Origin: Homarus americanus | Lineage: Eukaryota; Arthropoda; Malacostraca; Decapoda; Nephropidae | Direction: 5' to 3' | Length of the DNA: 64,000 bases | NCBI RefSeq assembly: GCF_018991925.1 | Contig: NW_024756438.1 | Span: 307,501 to 371,500, forward strand | Shown here: positions 1 to 13,798 of the stretch, piece after piece | How positions within the stretch are numbered: the stretch's first letter is position 1 | Layout: each line of letters opens with the position of its first letter | Program-made: the position numbers and the translations under genes | The notes under the pieces: generated by a model | What the model was told of the DNA's origin: nothing | Seen by the model: only the letters and a program-made list of their open reading frames with translations | Databases searched by the model: none

Positions 1-2094
1 TATTTTGCCTCAAATATAGTTACTTGGGCACTTAATATAAAACCCTGGTGCAGGGTAACCATGGTAATTTTGTTCATATTGAGAAATGGATGAAAACCAA
101 AAAATCTTTCATCACAACTTAAACTGAACCAAAAGTAAGTTTAGCTCTTCAACCATGTAATGAGGGCTATTGATGCAGGAGAACTATAATATGTAGGTAT
201 TCAGTCAGCCTTTTCGTATATTTGGTTTTATATTTGTCAACATTTAAAAATCTTTTGTTTCAATGACCTTGTTTTAAGAATAATTAACTTGTGAGTAATG
301 GCATTTGTTGTAAACCAAATTCTACATGTAAATTTCTTGTACAGGTTGACAATCTCATCTGAAATCCTTGGGACCAGAGGCATGAAGGATTTGGGAATTT
401 TCTGTTTTCAGAATGGTTATTTTTTTATTAGCCCACCAGGGCACAAGTCACTGACCCACATTGAGGGCAAAAATATAATAATACTATAATATACCTGTAA
501 TATGTTAATTCATAGGTCGTGGTTACTCACTTTTTATCTTTTTATTCAATCTTGATTTCTTTTTATTATTATTATTACAGTATTATTGTTATTTTATTTT
601 GGTGTATTATTTAATTCTAAATTTTATTTACTATGAATTTACATATATTATTATATTATTATTTTTTAAATAAAAGAGAATATGATTAAGAATTACATTT
701 TATCTCTTTATATGAAGACATTTGCTGTAATGAATACCAAACACTGACTAAATTATGCAAAGTTCTAGCCGCTAGTAGTCTCACATCCAATTTTACTGCT
801 GCTAAACTTCACAGCAGAGTATTGTATATAAGAATACTTGGTGATTAAATAAAAAGGTTTGCCCTAATAACAATGTAATAATATAAGGATAGCTATATGA
901 ACTTCAGGAATTAGCAAATTAATCTTAGTTCTGAGTGATTGTTCATCAATAACTTCATTGAAGTTGATATAAACAACTCAACCTTGAACACCACACTAAA
1001 TTTTAAGAATGATCAGCCAATTATTTTTAAAATGTAGGTGCACTAGTTCCTTCTACTGTCGCCCTAAGAGTAACGTACCAAATCATTGAATTAAAGGATT
1101 GAGTTCACAGTATTGTATGTTAAAATACATTGAAAAACCTAAGCTGCATACATCACTTGGTACATAGATGAACTGTAGACTAGTATTAACTTGCACTAAT
1201 TACATAGTAGTTAATAAAAAGGAGGGGGGCTAACAACAGCACTCAGTTGAAGCAAAAATGCTAATAAAAGTTATGACCAATTGAATACCTCAACTCCTCA
1301 CTGTACAGAAGTTCTGCTATAACCGATAATTGTGTTCTTGTAAATATCGTATTATAGAAAATCGCGAATAGAAATAACACAAGAAAATATTAAGAAAAGA
1401 TAACAAATCCAAAAAATTATAAATAACAACACAAAGGATAAAGTCTAAACAAATGTTACATTCACAATAATAAAACACACAGTAAATGCACTTTACTTGA
1501 AGGGAGAAGGATGTTGATAAATGGAGCTTCTTCTATCATCACCATGAATCTACCACCCAGAACGCTCTTGTTGATACTTCTTTAATACATTCACAAAACA
1601 AGGTATGCAATACCAACGATCCTACCACGAATATTCCATAACTAACCATTACCTATAAAAATAATGCAAACACCAAAACACCCAACAACAAATTTTTATA
1701 CCAAACGTTTATTACAATTATTAATGATATTCTTATATTTCAGGGCTTAAGATATATTCACCACTTATACAATTTTAAAATTTTATATTATATCCATGTT
1801 AATGGTTGTATTTGGGGGCCCTGGAAACGAATAACCTATAACGAACTAATGCTATAACCTAACAAGGTCTAGAACATTAGATTCAAACAACCCACACCAC
1901 AAAAAAAAAAAAAAAAAAACAAACAACAAACAAAACCTCCCAACAAAAATAAACGCTAAGCAACCAAACATCAAAACGGAAGAAGAACCACTACCACAAA
2001 CAAACACCACTTTACCTAAAATTTATGAAATGAGTTGAAGTAACACCAGCATCAACAAGATCTTATTGATCACCTGTGGGTAGTTCTCATATCT

Positions 2095-2215
2095 GGTACA
2101 GCAACATTCTCCCAGATCCCGTAGTTCCAGCAACATTCTCCCAGATCCCGTAGTTCCAGCAACAGTCTCCCAGATCTTGTAGTTACAGGAACATACTCCC
2201 AGATCTACATAATTC
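2095..2215. repeat. 29 bp minisatellite, about 4 copies
   Basis: Four head-to-tail copies of a 29-30 bp unit share the core TCTCCCAGATC followed by GTAGTT. The first two copies are almost identical and the last two are progressively diverged. A short minus-strand ORF spans it but is only a repeat read-through. Confidence 0.85.
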
Positions 2216-5200
2216 AAGTAAACTAACCGGCAACTGGTTTCTCCGTCAATCATTTGGAATGGAAAAAAATCGTCGAATGGCAATTACTTTAAGTAAACCT
2301 TGAAACATTTAAAAACTTTTGATTGTGAATAGAATTAAAATATTCACCTCCCAGCACGGGACACAAACTCTCCCACCTGCACGGGACACTTTAAACCAAC
2401 CCGCCAGCACGGGACCAGTGAGGATTCGAGAACGAGTGCAAGGCAAAAATAAAGGCCATATTTCTTGTAACCGATCGCCCAAGCGGCTAACGAGCCGATC
2501 AGTGGTAAAGAGAATAAGTTTGATTACGCGAACATTTTAGTAATCTCACGCAACAGATGGGAGCACCATCGTTTATCTTATATAGCATATCCCTGAGAAA
2601 ACTAAGTTAAATACAGAAATTATACAGGTATTTTGTTTTTAGCAAATAGGAACTAAATACATGTTATCCAACAATAAAAAGTTAGTCGGGTGGAATAGTT
2701 GAATATATAAACATTTCGATATACGATACCTTTCATTCAGCCTTCCTAAAGAAGCATAAAGAAGCAACAGAGCTGAATGAAATGAGGAAAATAAACGGTA
2801 TTATTGCCTTTTGAACCACATTTTTATCTTGTGCATTCACCTGAGGTATGGTTAGGGCCTTACCCTACCTACCATTCGGACAATGTTAGGTTTAGTTTTG
2901 TTTAGTAAATTACGTGGTCGAGAAATAGTTCCTTAGCAGTTAGTCTGGTGTGGAGGCAGCCTCAGTAAGTTAGCTTATTTAGAAGGGTGTAGGATCATGA
3001 TTTACGCCAGAAATGGGTATTCGAAAGTTTGCCCTTAATCAGACCTTTGTGTGTTCATATTCTTGGCCCAAAATAGGGTGATTGGAATTGCAATTTTTCA
3101 CAACCATAGAATCTAGAATTTTTTATTTGTGTAACATTCTTAAAAAGCTATTACGAAACTACCATTTTCGTCGCAAATGCATAGTAAAGTCGGAAATTAA
3201 ATTTATTTACGCAAGCACGGTTATAGTAGGCCTATTAAAACTCTAGTTTTAATAACTAGATTTGGAGCCAAACGCTCTATTTTTACAAATCAAAGAAGTT
3301 CAAAATTGATTGATACCCTTAAAACACAAAAACATATCCTTGTTGAAAGCGGTGCTTGAAAATGCAATTGTACCCAATAAAATAATGAATAATCCTTGCA
3401 ATAGTTTAATTATATCACTTTAATGACCCCTTCCCCTCCTCGCAGATTGAAAAGTGATTAAAAGTTGCACAACTGTGTAAACTAGTCCCTCTCAAAACTC
3501 GAGTTCTATGCAGAGAACACTTTACCCCGGATTCATTCAAACCACGCAGTTCTCCAAAACAAACATTTGAATGTTTTTCATGTGTTAATAACTGTGCTTG
3601 TGCGACACTTAAATAAAAATATTCGTAAGCAAACTAATTTGTCAGTATAAAAGGGACAAGTTTTCAGATTATGTACTTTGAATGATAGTAAACAAGATGC
3701 ATTAGTAATAATAACTGAAAAAACAACCTAATGTTGACCCACAAATACAGTATATACCATGCAAACAAATCACTTATGTATATGGGAGTGAAGTAACACT
3801 ACAATATGTAAATAATTTACGTGAGATTGTTTTGCCTGAGATTGATTTCCAGCATGCCATATGGTATAGTGCACCGAATTGCAATATCCTAATATCATTA
3901 ACTGGGTAAGTATTAATAGTAAATGAAAAGTCTCATACTGAAGGCAGTTCAGGGATATCGGCAAGGAATAGGGTCACGAGTTTTAAAGCAGTTACTCCAG
4001 AGTCGTTTTACAATTTAGTACCTTTATCACCAACTAGATGGTGGGGTTTACCCGGGGTAAAAATTATACTGATAAGGGGTAAAAGGTCACCCAACAGATT
4101 ACGCCCCAGCTACTCTTGAAGAGCGCCGCGCTTTCCCCATTCCTTAACCCTCATTGCAAGGGACAACGAATAAGCTATAGCACTTTTATAACTCGTGGTG
4201 TTCTCCCGACACCAGTAAAGTGACCTAAGTGTAAGAACGCCGTCAACACCAACGTATAAGGCATTGTGTTATCTCGTTCCTCGTACTCCGTTAAGCGAGA
4301 ACCGGCGTCAGCAACAAACTAATCTCAGAATCCAACGATGAACCAGAACCAGGCCAATAAAGAAAGCAATTCCACCATATGGGGAGTTAGGTCAGGTTCA
4401 TATGCCTGTTTCTATTTTTTTTATTTTGTATTCGCTTGGCCATAATTTTTGTCGGCAAACGCCCCACCCAAAACCCCCCGGGGATAACTAAAAAACGGGC
4501 AATTTCCAACAGAAATCAAGGTCAAAACCAATAAAAAAAATACACTAGAAAAAAAACTACTTTCTAACAGTTATGTGCACTGATGTAAATTTACCCTTTA
4601 AACCCCCTCAACACAGGTCACTTAGGACAACCAAAATGCGTTAAAGTTGATGAATTAAACGGGTGGAGAATCTTCAGTTAATCATTAAATAAACTAAACT
4701 TCTAAAACAACCCCTTAACTTATTAACATTGGTCTAGGTTTCCTTCCTTATAATAAAATCCTAGGATCTAGGCTCAAAGTACTGAAGGTTTGGAGGCCCG
4801 AGGTACGTTACGTTCACTTTACAGTACCTAACTGTACACTTGTACTAACGTAACTATGTTCCTCAAACTATCATTTAACTACTCTTGTACTAGTTCCTTC
4901 CAGTATGTTAAAATTATATACATTTACCTGCAGTATAAATCAAATCCCGAATAAAACATACCTTAAATATGACGAGAGTGAGGACCGGCAGCTTTCCTCC
5001 TCTGGGTCAGGGTTGAAATAACCCATCCAACGCCAGAACACCGGTTAAGTACCTCCTCGTTCCCGCCAAAAATATGTTACCAATTGGGGGAAAACGAACA
5101 ATAATTTCCACCGTTGATCGTATATACAGATGTTATTACAAATTAAGGATAAATTAAACTATTCAGCAACAAAATAATCCCCCAAATATAAAGAAACGTC

Positions 5201-5778
5201 TACAAAAATAATATAAACGCAATACTGTACTTAAAATTCGTCAACTTCTACACAGTGTTGACAAATCATGGTTGCCAACCCTGCCAATCTCACATGTCTA
5301 CCAACTGTACTTATATCAATTATATCATAAAAATTACATAATTTTGTCAACCAATACAGTTCTTTCTATTTAAAAATAATAGCGCACTTTCCAAATCAAT
5401 AAAACATCACTCAGTAAACTTCACCTGGAAAAATATAGACGCATTCCTACCCTAACTACAATAATGTGGTAATTACTGTAGTCACGGTTGTTACAGGTTG
5501 TAATAGATATTTATATAATAAAATGTTAGTTAGATAGATATATAGTGAATATTTTAATCCCATTATTTCTTGGAGACGTAGGAGTATATCCTCCTCCCGA
5601 CCCGTCCACTAGAGACAACTGAACTGCTGTTGTTTGATGTTAATTATATTCTGGATTTCTGAGAGACCTATTCTAAAGATATTTATCAACATGATTTACA
5701 TAGAACCATAATTCGTTATAATACACATCCAGGCCAATTACAGGCTTCAACGGTTCGCAAATGTGTACTAATACTTCC

Positions 5779-5779
<1 letters not shown>

Positions 5780-5825
<46 letters not shown>
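5780..5825. repeat. (TTA)n microsatellite
   Basis: About 15 uninterrupted TTA units. On the minus strand it reads as poly-Asn within a 60-codon ORF, which is not a credible gene. Confidence 0.95.
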
Positions 5826-6218
5826 GCACTGATACTCTCAGTGGTATGACTATACTTGGCACGGCAACAGGAAGTTTACACCCAGAGTTTGATTGCAAGC
5901 AGTACTCTTAGACCATTTAACATTCTTGTGCATCACACCAGACCCTGGGAACATATGAAATGCCTCTCCTATGTTCCAAGATCAGCGCAGCTGTTGTACT
6001 CTGTCACTAAAAGAAACATTTCTTAGCAGGTCAGATAATGAACTCTGTCAATAATTCTCAACTGTGGATGTGGGTGTTGCAGTTATTGGTTGTATATATT
6101 GTCAGATAGGAAACGTATGGAACTTGAACATGAAAAACATATTAGACGTGAATCTTTGTGATTTATTTTGCAATTTTTTCAAACTACAATTTAGGAGGAG
6201 ATGTTAATTTATTTATTC

Positions 6219-6266
6219 AACTTTGGAGGACTGTGTGTGTGTGTGTGTGTTGGAGGGCTCTGGAGG

Positions 6267-6299
<33 letters not shown>

Positions 6300-6311
6300 A
6301 GGGCTCTGGAG

Positions 6312-6349
<38 letters not shown>

Positions 6350-6782
6350 GGAGGGCTCTGGAGGACTGTGTGTGTGTGTGTGTGTGTTGGGGGCTCTGGA
6401 GGACTCTTGTGTGCTGGAGGATCTGGAGGGCTCTGTGTGTGTGTGTTGGAGAGATCTGGAAGACTCTGTGTGTGTTGGAGGGCTCTGGAGGGACTGTGTG
6501 TGGTGTTGGAGGACAGTGTGAGTGTGTGTGTGTTGGAGGGCTGTGGAGGACTGTGTGTGTGTGTGTGTGTTGAAGGGTTGTGGAGGGCTGTGTGTGTGTG
6601 TGTTGGAGGGCTGTGGAGGATGTGTGTGTGTTGGAGGGCTGTGGAGGACTGTGTGTGTGTGTGTGTGTGTGTTGTAGAAGGGTTGTGGAGGGCTGTGTGT
6701 GTGTGTGTTGGAGGGCTGGAGGAATGTGTGTGTGTATTGGAGGTTGTGGAGGACTGTGTGTATGTGTTGGAGGCTGTGGGGG

Positions 6783-6816
<34 letters not shown>

Positions 6817-6999
6817 GGAGGGCTGTGGAGGACTGTGTGTGTGTGTGTGTTGGAGCTGTGGGGGACTGTGTGTGTGTTGGAGGGCTGTGGGGGACTGTGT
6901 GTGTGTGTGTGTGTGTGTGTGTTGGTGGGCTCTGGAGGACTGTGTGGGTGTGTGGGCTGTGGAGGACTCTGTGTGTGTTTTGGAGGGCTGTGGAGGACT

Positions 7000-7032
<33 letters not shown>

Positions 7033-7471
7033 GGTGGGCTCTGGAGGACTGTGTGTGTGTGTTGGGGGCTGTGGAGGACTCTGTGAGTGTGTTGGAGGCT
7101 GTGGAGGATTCTGTGTTTGGAGGGCTGTGGTGTGTGTGTGTGTGTGTGTTGGAGGGATGTGGAGGACTGTGTGTGTGTGTGTTGGAGGGCTGTGAAGGAC
7201 TGTGTGTGTGTGTTTGGAGGGCTGTGAAGGACTGTGTGTGTGTGTGTGTGTTGGAGGGCTGTGGGGACTGTGTGTATGTGTGTGATATGTTGGAGGCTGT
7301 GAAGGACTGTGTCTGTGTGTGTATGTGTTGGGCTCTGGAGTACTGTGTGTGTGTGGAGGGCTGTAGGTCTGTGTATGTGTTGGAGGGCTGTGAAGGACTG
7401 TGTGTGTGTGTGTGTGTGTGCATTGGAGGGCTGTGGGGAGGACTCTGGTATGTGTTGGAGGGCTGTGAAGG

Positions 7472-7511
<40 letters not shown>

Positions 7512-7816
7512 GGGCTGTGGAGGCTCTGTATGTGTTTGGAGGGCTGTGGGACTGTGTGAGTGTGTGTGTGTGGAGGGATGTGGGCTGTGTGTGTGTGTGT
7601 GTGTTGGAGGGCTGTGGAGGACTCTGTGTATGTGTTGGGCTCTGCTGGACTCTGTGTGTGTGTGTTGGAGGGATGTGGAGGATTCTGTGTGTGTTTGGAG
7701 GGCTGTGGAGGACTGTGTGTGTGTGTGTGTGTGTGTTGGGCTGTGGAGGATTCTGTGTGTGTTTTGGAGGGCTGTGGAGGACTGTGTGTGTGTGTGTGTG
7801 TGTTGGGGCTGCAAGG

Positions 7817-7850
<34 letters not shown>

Positions 7851-10800
7851 GGAGGGCTGTGGAGGACAGTGTGTGTGTGTGTGTATGTGTTGGAGGGCTC
7901 TGGAGGACTGTGTGTATGTGTTGGAGGGCTGTGGAGGACTGTGTGTGGGTGTTGGAGGGCTGTGGAGGACTGTGTGTGTATGTGTTGGAGGGCTGTGGAG
8001 GACTGTGTATGTGTGGAGGCTCTGGAGGACTCTGTGTGTATGTGTTGGAGGCTCTGGAGGACTGTGTGTATGTGTTGGAGGGCTGTGGAGGACTGTGTGT
8101 ATGTGTTGGAGGGCTGTGGAGGACTCTGTGTGTATGTGTTGGAGGGCTGTGGGACTCTGTGTGTGTGTTGGAGGGCTGTGGAGGACTGTGTGTATGTGTT
8201 GGAGGGCTGTGGAGGGACTGTGTGTGGGTGTTGGAGGCTCTGGAGGACTGTGTGTATGTATTGGAGGGCTGTGGAGGGCTCTGTGTGATGTGTTGGAGGC
8301 TCTGGAGGACTGTGTGTATGTATTGGGGCTGTGGAGGGACTCTGTGTATGTGGAGGGCTTTGGAGGACTCTGTGTATGTGTTGGAGGGCTGTGGAGGACT
8401 GTGTATGTTGGAGGGCTGTGGAGGACTCTGTTTATGTGTTGGAGGGGTGGAGGACTGTGTGTATGTATTGGAGGGCTGTGGAGGACTCTGTGTATGTGTT
8501 GGGGGGCTGTGGAGGGACTCTGTGTATGTGTTGGAGGGCTGTGGAGGGACTGTGTGGAGTGTTGGAGGGCTCTGGAGGGACTGTGTGTATGTGTTGGAGG
8601 GCTGTGGAGGACTCTGTGTATGTTGGGGGGCTGTGGGGACTCTGTGTATGTGTTGGAGGGCTGTGGAGGACTGTGTGTATGTGTTGGAGGCTGTGGAGGA
8701 CTCTGTGTATGTGGAGGGCTCTGGAAGACTTGTGTATGTATTGGGCTGTGGAGGGACTGTGTGTGTATGTGTTGGAGGGCTGAGGAGGACTGTGTGTGGG
8801 TGTTGGAGGGCTGTGGAGGACTCTGTGTATGTGGAGGCTGTGGAGGACTCTTGTATGTGTTGGAGGGCTGTGGAGGGCTGTGTGTATGTGTTGGAGGGCT
8901 GTGGAGGACTCTGTGTATGTGTTGGAGGGCTCTGGAAGACTGTGTGTATGTGTGGAGGGCTGTGGAGGGACTGTGTGTATGTGTTGGAGGCTGGGGAGGA
9001 CTGTGTGTGTGGGTGTTGGGGCTTGGGCTCTGTGTGTTGGAGGGCTGTGGAGGAACTCTGTGTGTGTATGTGTTGGAGGGGCTGTGGAGACTCTGTGTAT
9101 GTGTTGGAGGGCTGTGGAGGGCTCTGTGTATGTGTTGGAGGGCTCTGGAGGACTGTGTGTATGTATTGGAGGCTGTGGAAGACTGTGTGTGGGTGGGGCT
9201 CTGGAGGACTGTGTGTATGTATTGGAGGGCTGTGGAGGGACTCTGTGTGTTGGAGGGCTCTGGAGGACTGTGTGTATGTATTGGAGGGCTGTGGAGGGAC
9301 TCTGTGTATGTGTTGGAGGGCTGTGGAGGACTCTGTGTATATTGGAGGGCTGTGGACGACTCTGTGTGTGTGTGTTGGAGGGCTCTGGAGGACTGTGTGT
9401 GGGTGGTGTTGGAGGGCTCTGGAGGACTGTGTGTGGGTGTTGGAGGGCTCTGGAGGACTGTGTGTATGTATTGGAGGGCTGTGGGAGGGCTCTGTGTATG
9501 TGTTGGGAGGGCTCTGGAGGACTGTGTGGGTGTTGGAGGGCTCTGGAGGACGCTGTGTGAGTGTTGGAGGGCTGTGGAGGACTGTGTGTGGGTGTTGGAG
9601 GGCTCTGGAGGACGCTGTGTAAGCTTTGGAGGCTGTGGAGGACTGTGTGTGTGTGTTGGAGGGCTCTGAGGACTGTGTGTGTGTGTGTGTTGGAGGGCTC
9701 TGGAGGACTGTGTGTGGGTGTTGGAGGGCTCTGGAGACCTGTGTGTGTGTGTTGGAGGGCCTGGAGGACTGTGTGTGTGTATTGGAGGGCTGTGGAGGAC
9801 TCTGTGTATGTGTTGGAGGGTCGCGGAGGACTGTGTGTATGTGTTGGAGGGCTGTGGAGGACTTGTGTATGTGTTGGAGGGCTTGGAGACTCTGTATGTT
9901 GGAGGGCTGTGAGGACTGTGTGTATGTGTTGGAGGGCTGTGGAGGACTCTGTGTATGTGTTGGAGGGCTGTGGAGGACTGTGTGTGTATGTATTGAGGGC
10001 TGTGGAGGACTCTGTATGTTGGGGGCTGTGGAGGACTCTGTGTATGTGTTGGAGGGCTGTGGAGGACTGTGTGTATGTGTTGGAGGGCTGTGGAGGACCT
10101 CTGGTATGTGTTGGAGGCTCTGGAAGACTGTGTGTATGTATTGAGGGCTGTGGAGGACTGTGTGTATGTGTTGGAGGGCTGAGGAGGACTGTGTGTGTGG
10201 GTGTTGGAGGGCTGTGGAGGACTCTGTGTGTGTGTTGGAGGGCTGTGGAGAACTCTGTGTATGTGTTGGAGGCCGTGGAGGACTCTGTGTATGTGTTGGA
10301 GGCCGGAGGACTGTGTGATGTGTTGGAGGCTGTGGAGGACTGTGTATGTGTTGGAGGGCTGTGGAGGACTCTGTGTATGTGTTGGAGGGGCTCTGGAGGA
10401 CTGTGTGTATGTATTGGAGGGCTGGGAGGACTCTGTGTGTGTGTTGGAGGGCTCTGGAGGACTGTGTGTGTGTGTTGGAGGCCTGGAGGACTGTGTGTGT
10501 ATTGGAGGGCTGTGGAGGACTCTGTGTATGTGTTGGAGGGCTTGGAGGACTCTGTGTATGTGTTGGAGGGCTGTGGAGGACTGTGTGTGTGTAGTTGGAG
10601 GGCTGTGGAGGACTCTGTGTATGTGTTGGAGGGCTGTGGGAGGACTGTGTGTATGTATGGAGGGCTGTGGAGGACTCTGTGTATGTGTTGGAGGGCTGTG
10701 GAGGACTCTGTGTATGTGTTGGAGGGCTGTGGAGGACTGTGTGTGTGTTGGAGGGCTGTGGAGGACTCTGTGTATGTGTTGAGGCTCTGGAAGACTGTGT

Positions 10801-12171
10801 GTATGTGTGGGAGGGCTGTGGAGGATCTGTGTATGTGTTGGAGGGCTGAGGAGGACTGTGTGTGGGGTGTTGGAGGCTGTGGAGGACTCTGTATGTGTTG
10901 GAGGGCTGGGAGAACTCTGTGTATGTGTTGGAGGGCTGTGGAGGACTCTGTTGTGTGTTGAGGGCTGTGGAGGACTGTGTGTATGTGTTGGAGGGCTGTG
11001 GAGACTCTGTGTATGTGTTGGAGGGCTGTGGAGGACTCTGTGTATGTTGGAGGCTCTGGAGGACTGTGTGTATGTATTGGAGGGCTGTGGAGGACTGTGT
11101 GTGGGGTGTTGAGGGCTCTGGAGGACTGTGTGTGTATGTGGAGGGCTGTGGAGGGCTCTGTGTATGTGTTGGAGGGCTCTGGAGGACTGTGTATGTGTTG
11201 GAGGGCTGTGGAGGACTGTGTGTGGGTGTTGGAGGGCTCTGGAGGACTGTGTGTATGTGAGGTGAGGGCTGTGGAGGACTCTGTGTATGTGTTGGAGGGC
11301 TCTGGAGGACTGTGTGTATGTGTTGGAGGGCTGTGGAGGACTGTGTGTATGTGTTGGAGGGCTGTGGAGGACTCTGTGTATGTGTTGAGGCTGTGGAGGA
11401 CTCTGTGTATGTGTTGGGAGGCTCTGGAGGACTGTGTGTATGTATTGAGGGCTGTGGAGACTGTGTGTGGGTGTTGAGGCTCTGGAGGACTGTGTGTATG
11501 TATTGGAGGCTGTGGAGACTCGTGTATGTGTTGAGGGCCTCTGGAGGACTGTGTGTATGTATTGGAGGGCTGTGGAGGACTCTGTGTATGTGTTGAGGGC
11601 TGTGGAGGACTCTGTGTATGTTGGAGGGCTGTGGACGACTCTGTGTATGTGTTGGAGGGCTCTGGAGGACTGTGTGGTGGGTGTTGGAGGGCTCTGAGGA
11701 CTGTGTGGTGGTGTTGGAGGGCTCTGGAGGACTGTGTGTATGTATTGGAGGCTGTGGAGGGCTCTGTGTATGTGTTGGAGGGCTCTGGAGGACTGTGTGT
11801 GGGTGTTGGAGGGCTCTGGAGGACGCTGTGTGTGAGTGTGGAGGCTGTGGAGGACTGTGTGTGGGGTGTTGGAGGCTCTGGAGGACGCTGTAAGTTTTGG
11901 AGGGCTGTGGAGGACTGTGTGTGTGTGTGTGTGGAGGGCTCTGGAGGACTGTGTGTGTGTGTTGAGGGCTCTGGAGGACTGTGTGTGGGTGTTGGAGGCT
12001 CTGGAGGACTGTGTGTGTGTTGGAGGGCCTGGAGGACTGTGTGTTGGAGGCTCTGGAGGACTGGTGTGTGTTGGAGAGCCTGAGGACTCTGGTGTGTTGG
12101 TGGGCTCTGGATGACTCTGTGTGTGTGTGTTGAGGGATCTGGAGGACTGTGTGTGTTTTGAGGGATGAATG

Positions 12172-12206
<35 letters not shown>

Positions 12207-12795
12207 AGGGCTCTGGAGGACCGTGTGTGTGGTGTAGGGCTCTGGATGACCATGTGTGTGTGTGTTGGAGGGATGTGAGGACTCTGTGTGTGTTAGGGCT
12301 CTGGATGACCATGTGTGTGTGTTGGAGGGATGGGAGGACTCTGTGTGTGTGTGTGTTGGGAGGGCTGAGGGCTGTATGTGTTGGAGGGCTGTGGAGGGCT
12401 CTGTATGTGTTGGAGGGCTCTGGAGGGCTCTGTGTATGTGTTGGAGGGCCTGAGGCTCTGTATGTTTGGAGGGCCTGGAGGACGCAGGTGAGTGTTGGAG
12501 GGCTGTGGAGGACTGTGTGTGGGGTGTTGGAGGCTCTGGAGGACGCAGTGTGTGAGTGTTGGAGGGCTCTGATGACTCTGTGTGTGTGTTGAGGGATCTG
12601 GAGGACTCTGTGTGTGGGCTCTGGATGCCCTGTGTGTGTGTGTTGGAGGGATCTGGAGGACTCTGTGTGTGTGTGGGAGGCTCTGGGAGGACTCTGTGTG
12701 TGTTGGTGGGCTTTGGATGACTCTGTGTGTGTGTGTGGAGGGATCTGGAGGACTTGTGTGTGTTTTGGGAGGATCTGAATGACTATGTGTGTGTG

Positions 12796-12827
<32 letters not shown>

Positions 12828-13798
12828 GAGGGCTCGGAGGACTGGTGTGTGTGTTGTAGGGCTCTGGATGACCATGTGTGTGTGTGTTGGAGGGATGTGG
12901 AGGACTCTGTGTGTGTGTGTTGGAGAGCTGTGGAGGACTGTGTGTGTGTGTTGGAGGGCTCTGGAGGACGCTGTGTGTGTGTTGGTGGGCTCTGGATGAC
13001 TCTGTGTGTGTGTGTTTGGAGGGCGGAGGACTCTGTGTGTGTGTTGAGGGCTCTGGAGGACTGTGTGTGTGTTGGAGGCTCTGGAGGACGCTGTGTGTGT
13101 GTTGGAGGGCTCTGGATGACCATGTGTGTGTGTGTTGGAGGGATGTGGAGGACTCTGTGTGTGTGTGTTGGAGGGCTCTGGATGACCATGTGTGTGTGTG
13201 TGTGGAGGGCTCTGGAGGACTCTGTGTGTGTGTTGGAGGGCTCTGGATGACCATGTGTGTGGTTGGAGGGATATGGAGGACTCTGTGTGTGTGTTGGAGG
13301 GCTCTGGATGACCATGTGTGTGTGTGTTGGGGGGGCTCTGGAGGACTCTGTGTGTGTGTGTTGGAGGCCCTGGATGACCATGTGTGTGTGTGTTGAGGCT
13401 CTGGATGACCATGTGTGTGTGTGTTGGAGGGCTCTGGAGGACGCTGTGTGTGTTGAGGGCTCTGGATGACCATGTGTGTGTGTGTTGAGGGATGTGGAGG
13501 ACTGTGTGTGTGTTGGAGGGCTCTGATACCATGTGTGTGTGTGTTGGAGGGATGGAGGACTCTGTGTGTGTGTTGGAGGGCTCTGGATGACCATGTGTGT
13601 GTGTTGGAGGGCTCTGGATGACCATGTGTGTGTGTTGGAGGGCTCTGGAGGACTCTGTGTGTGTGTGTTGGAGGGCTCTGGAGGACTCTGTGTGTGTGTG
13701 TTGGAGGGCTCTGGAGGACTCTGTGTGTGTGTGTTGGAGGGCTCTGGAGGACTCTGTGTGTGTGTGTTGGAGGGCTGTGGAGGAATGTGTGTTTGTTG
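6219..13798. repeat. 7.6 kb minisatellite, about 32-36 bp unit with (TG)n and GGAGGG cores
   Basis: The whole interval is tandem copies, roughly 220-240, of a unit made of a variable (TG)n tract, then TTGGAGGGCT, then S TGGAGGACT. Three zones can be seen. Before about 7870 the TG tracts are long. From about 7870 to 12170 the units are compact and carry TGTATGTG. After about 12170 many units end in GGATGACCATG instead of GGAGGACT. The minus strand of the unit has no stop codon in any frame, so minus-strand frames stay open for up to 2,530 codons (6217-13809). Plus-strand frames of up to 786 codons have the same origin. The translations are only Thr-His and Ser-Pro, or Cys-Val, repeats with frequent frame slips, so these are not genes. 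Confidence 0.97.

Larger units (their letters stand above)
1..6218. other. AT-rich intergenic spacer, no gene recognised
   Basis: About 6.2 kb of AT-rich sequence. The open frames here are short (64-86 codons), have no domain-like pattern and no supporting splice sites. It contains an A-run near 1901-1919, a small 29 bp tandem repeat (2095-2215), three imperfect copies of a CAGCACGGGAC-like motif near 2350-2415 and a (TTA)n tract near 5780. The more GC-rich part around 4100-4340 could be regulatory or an untranslated exon, but nothing in it decides this. Confidence 0.6.
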
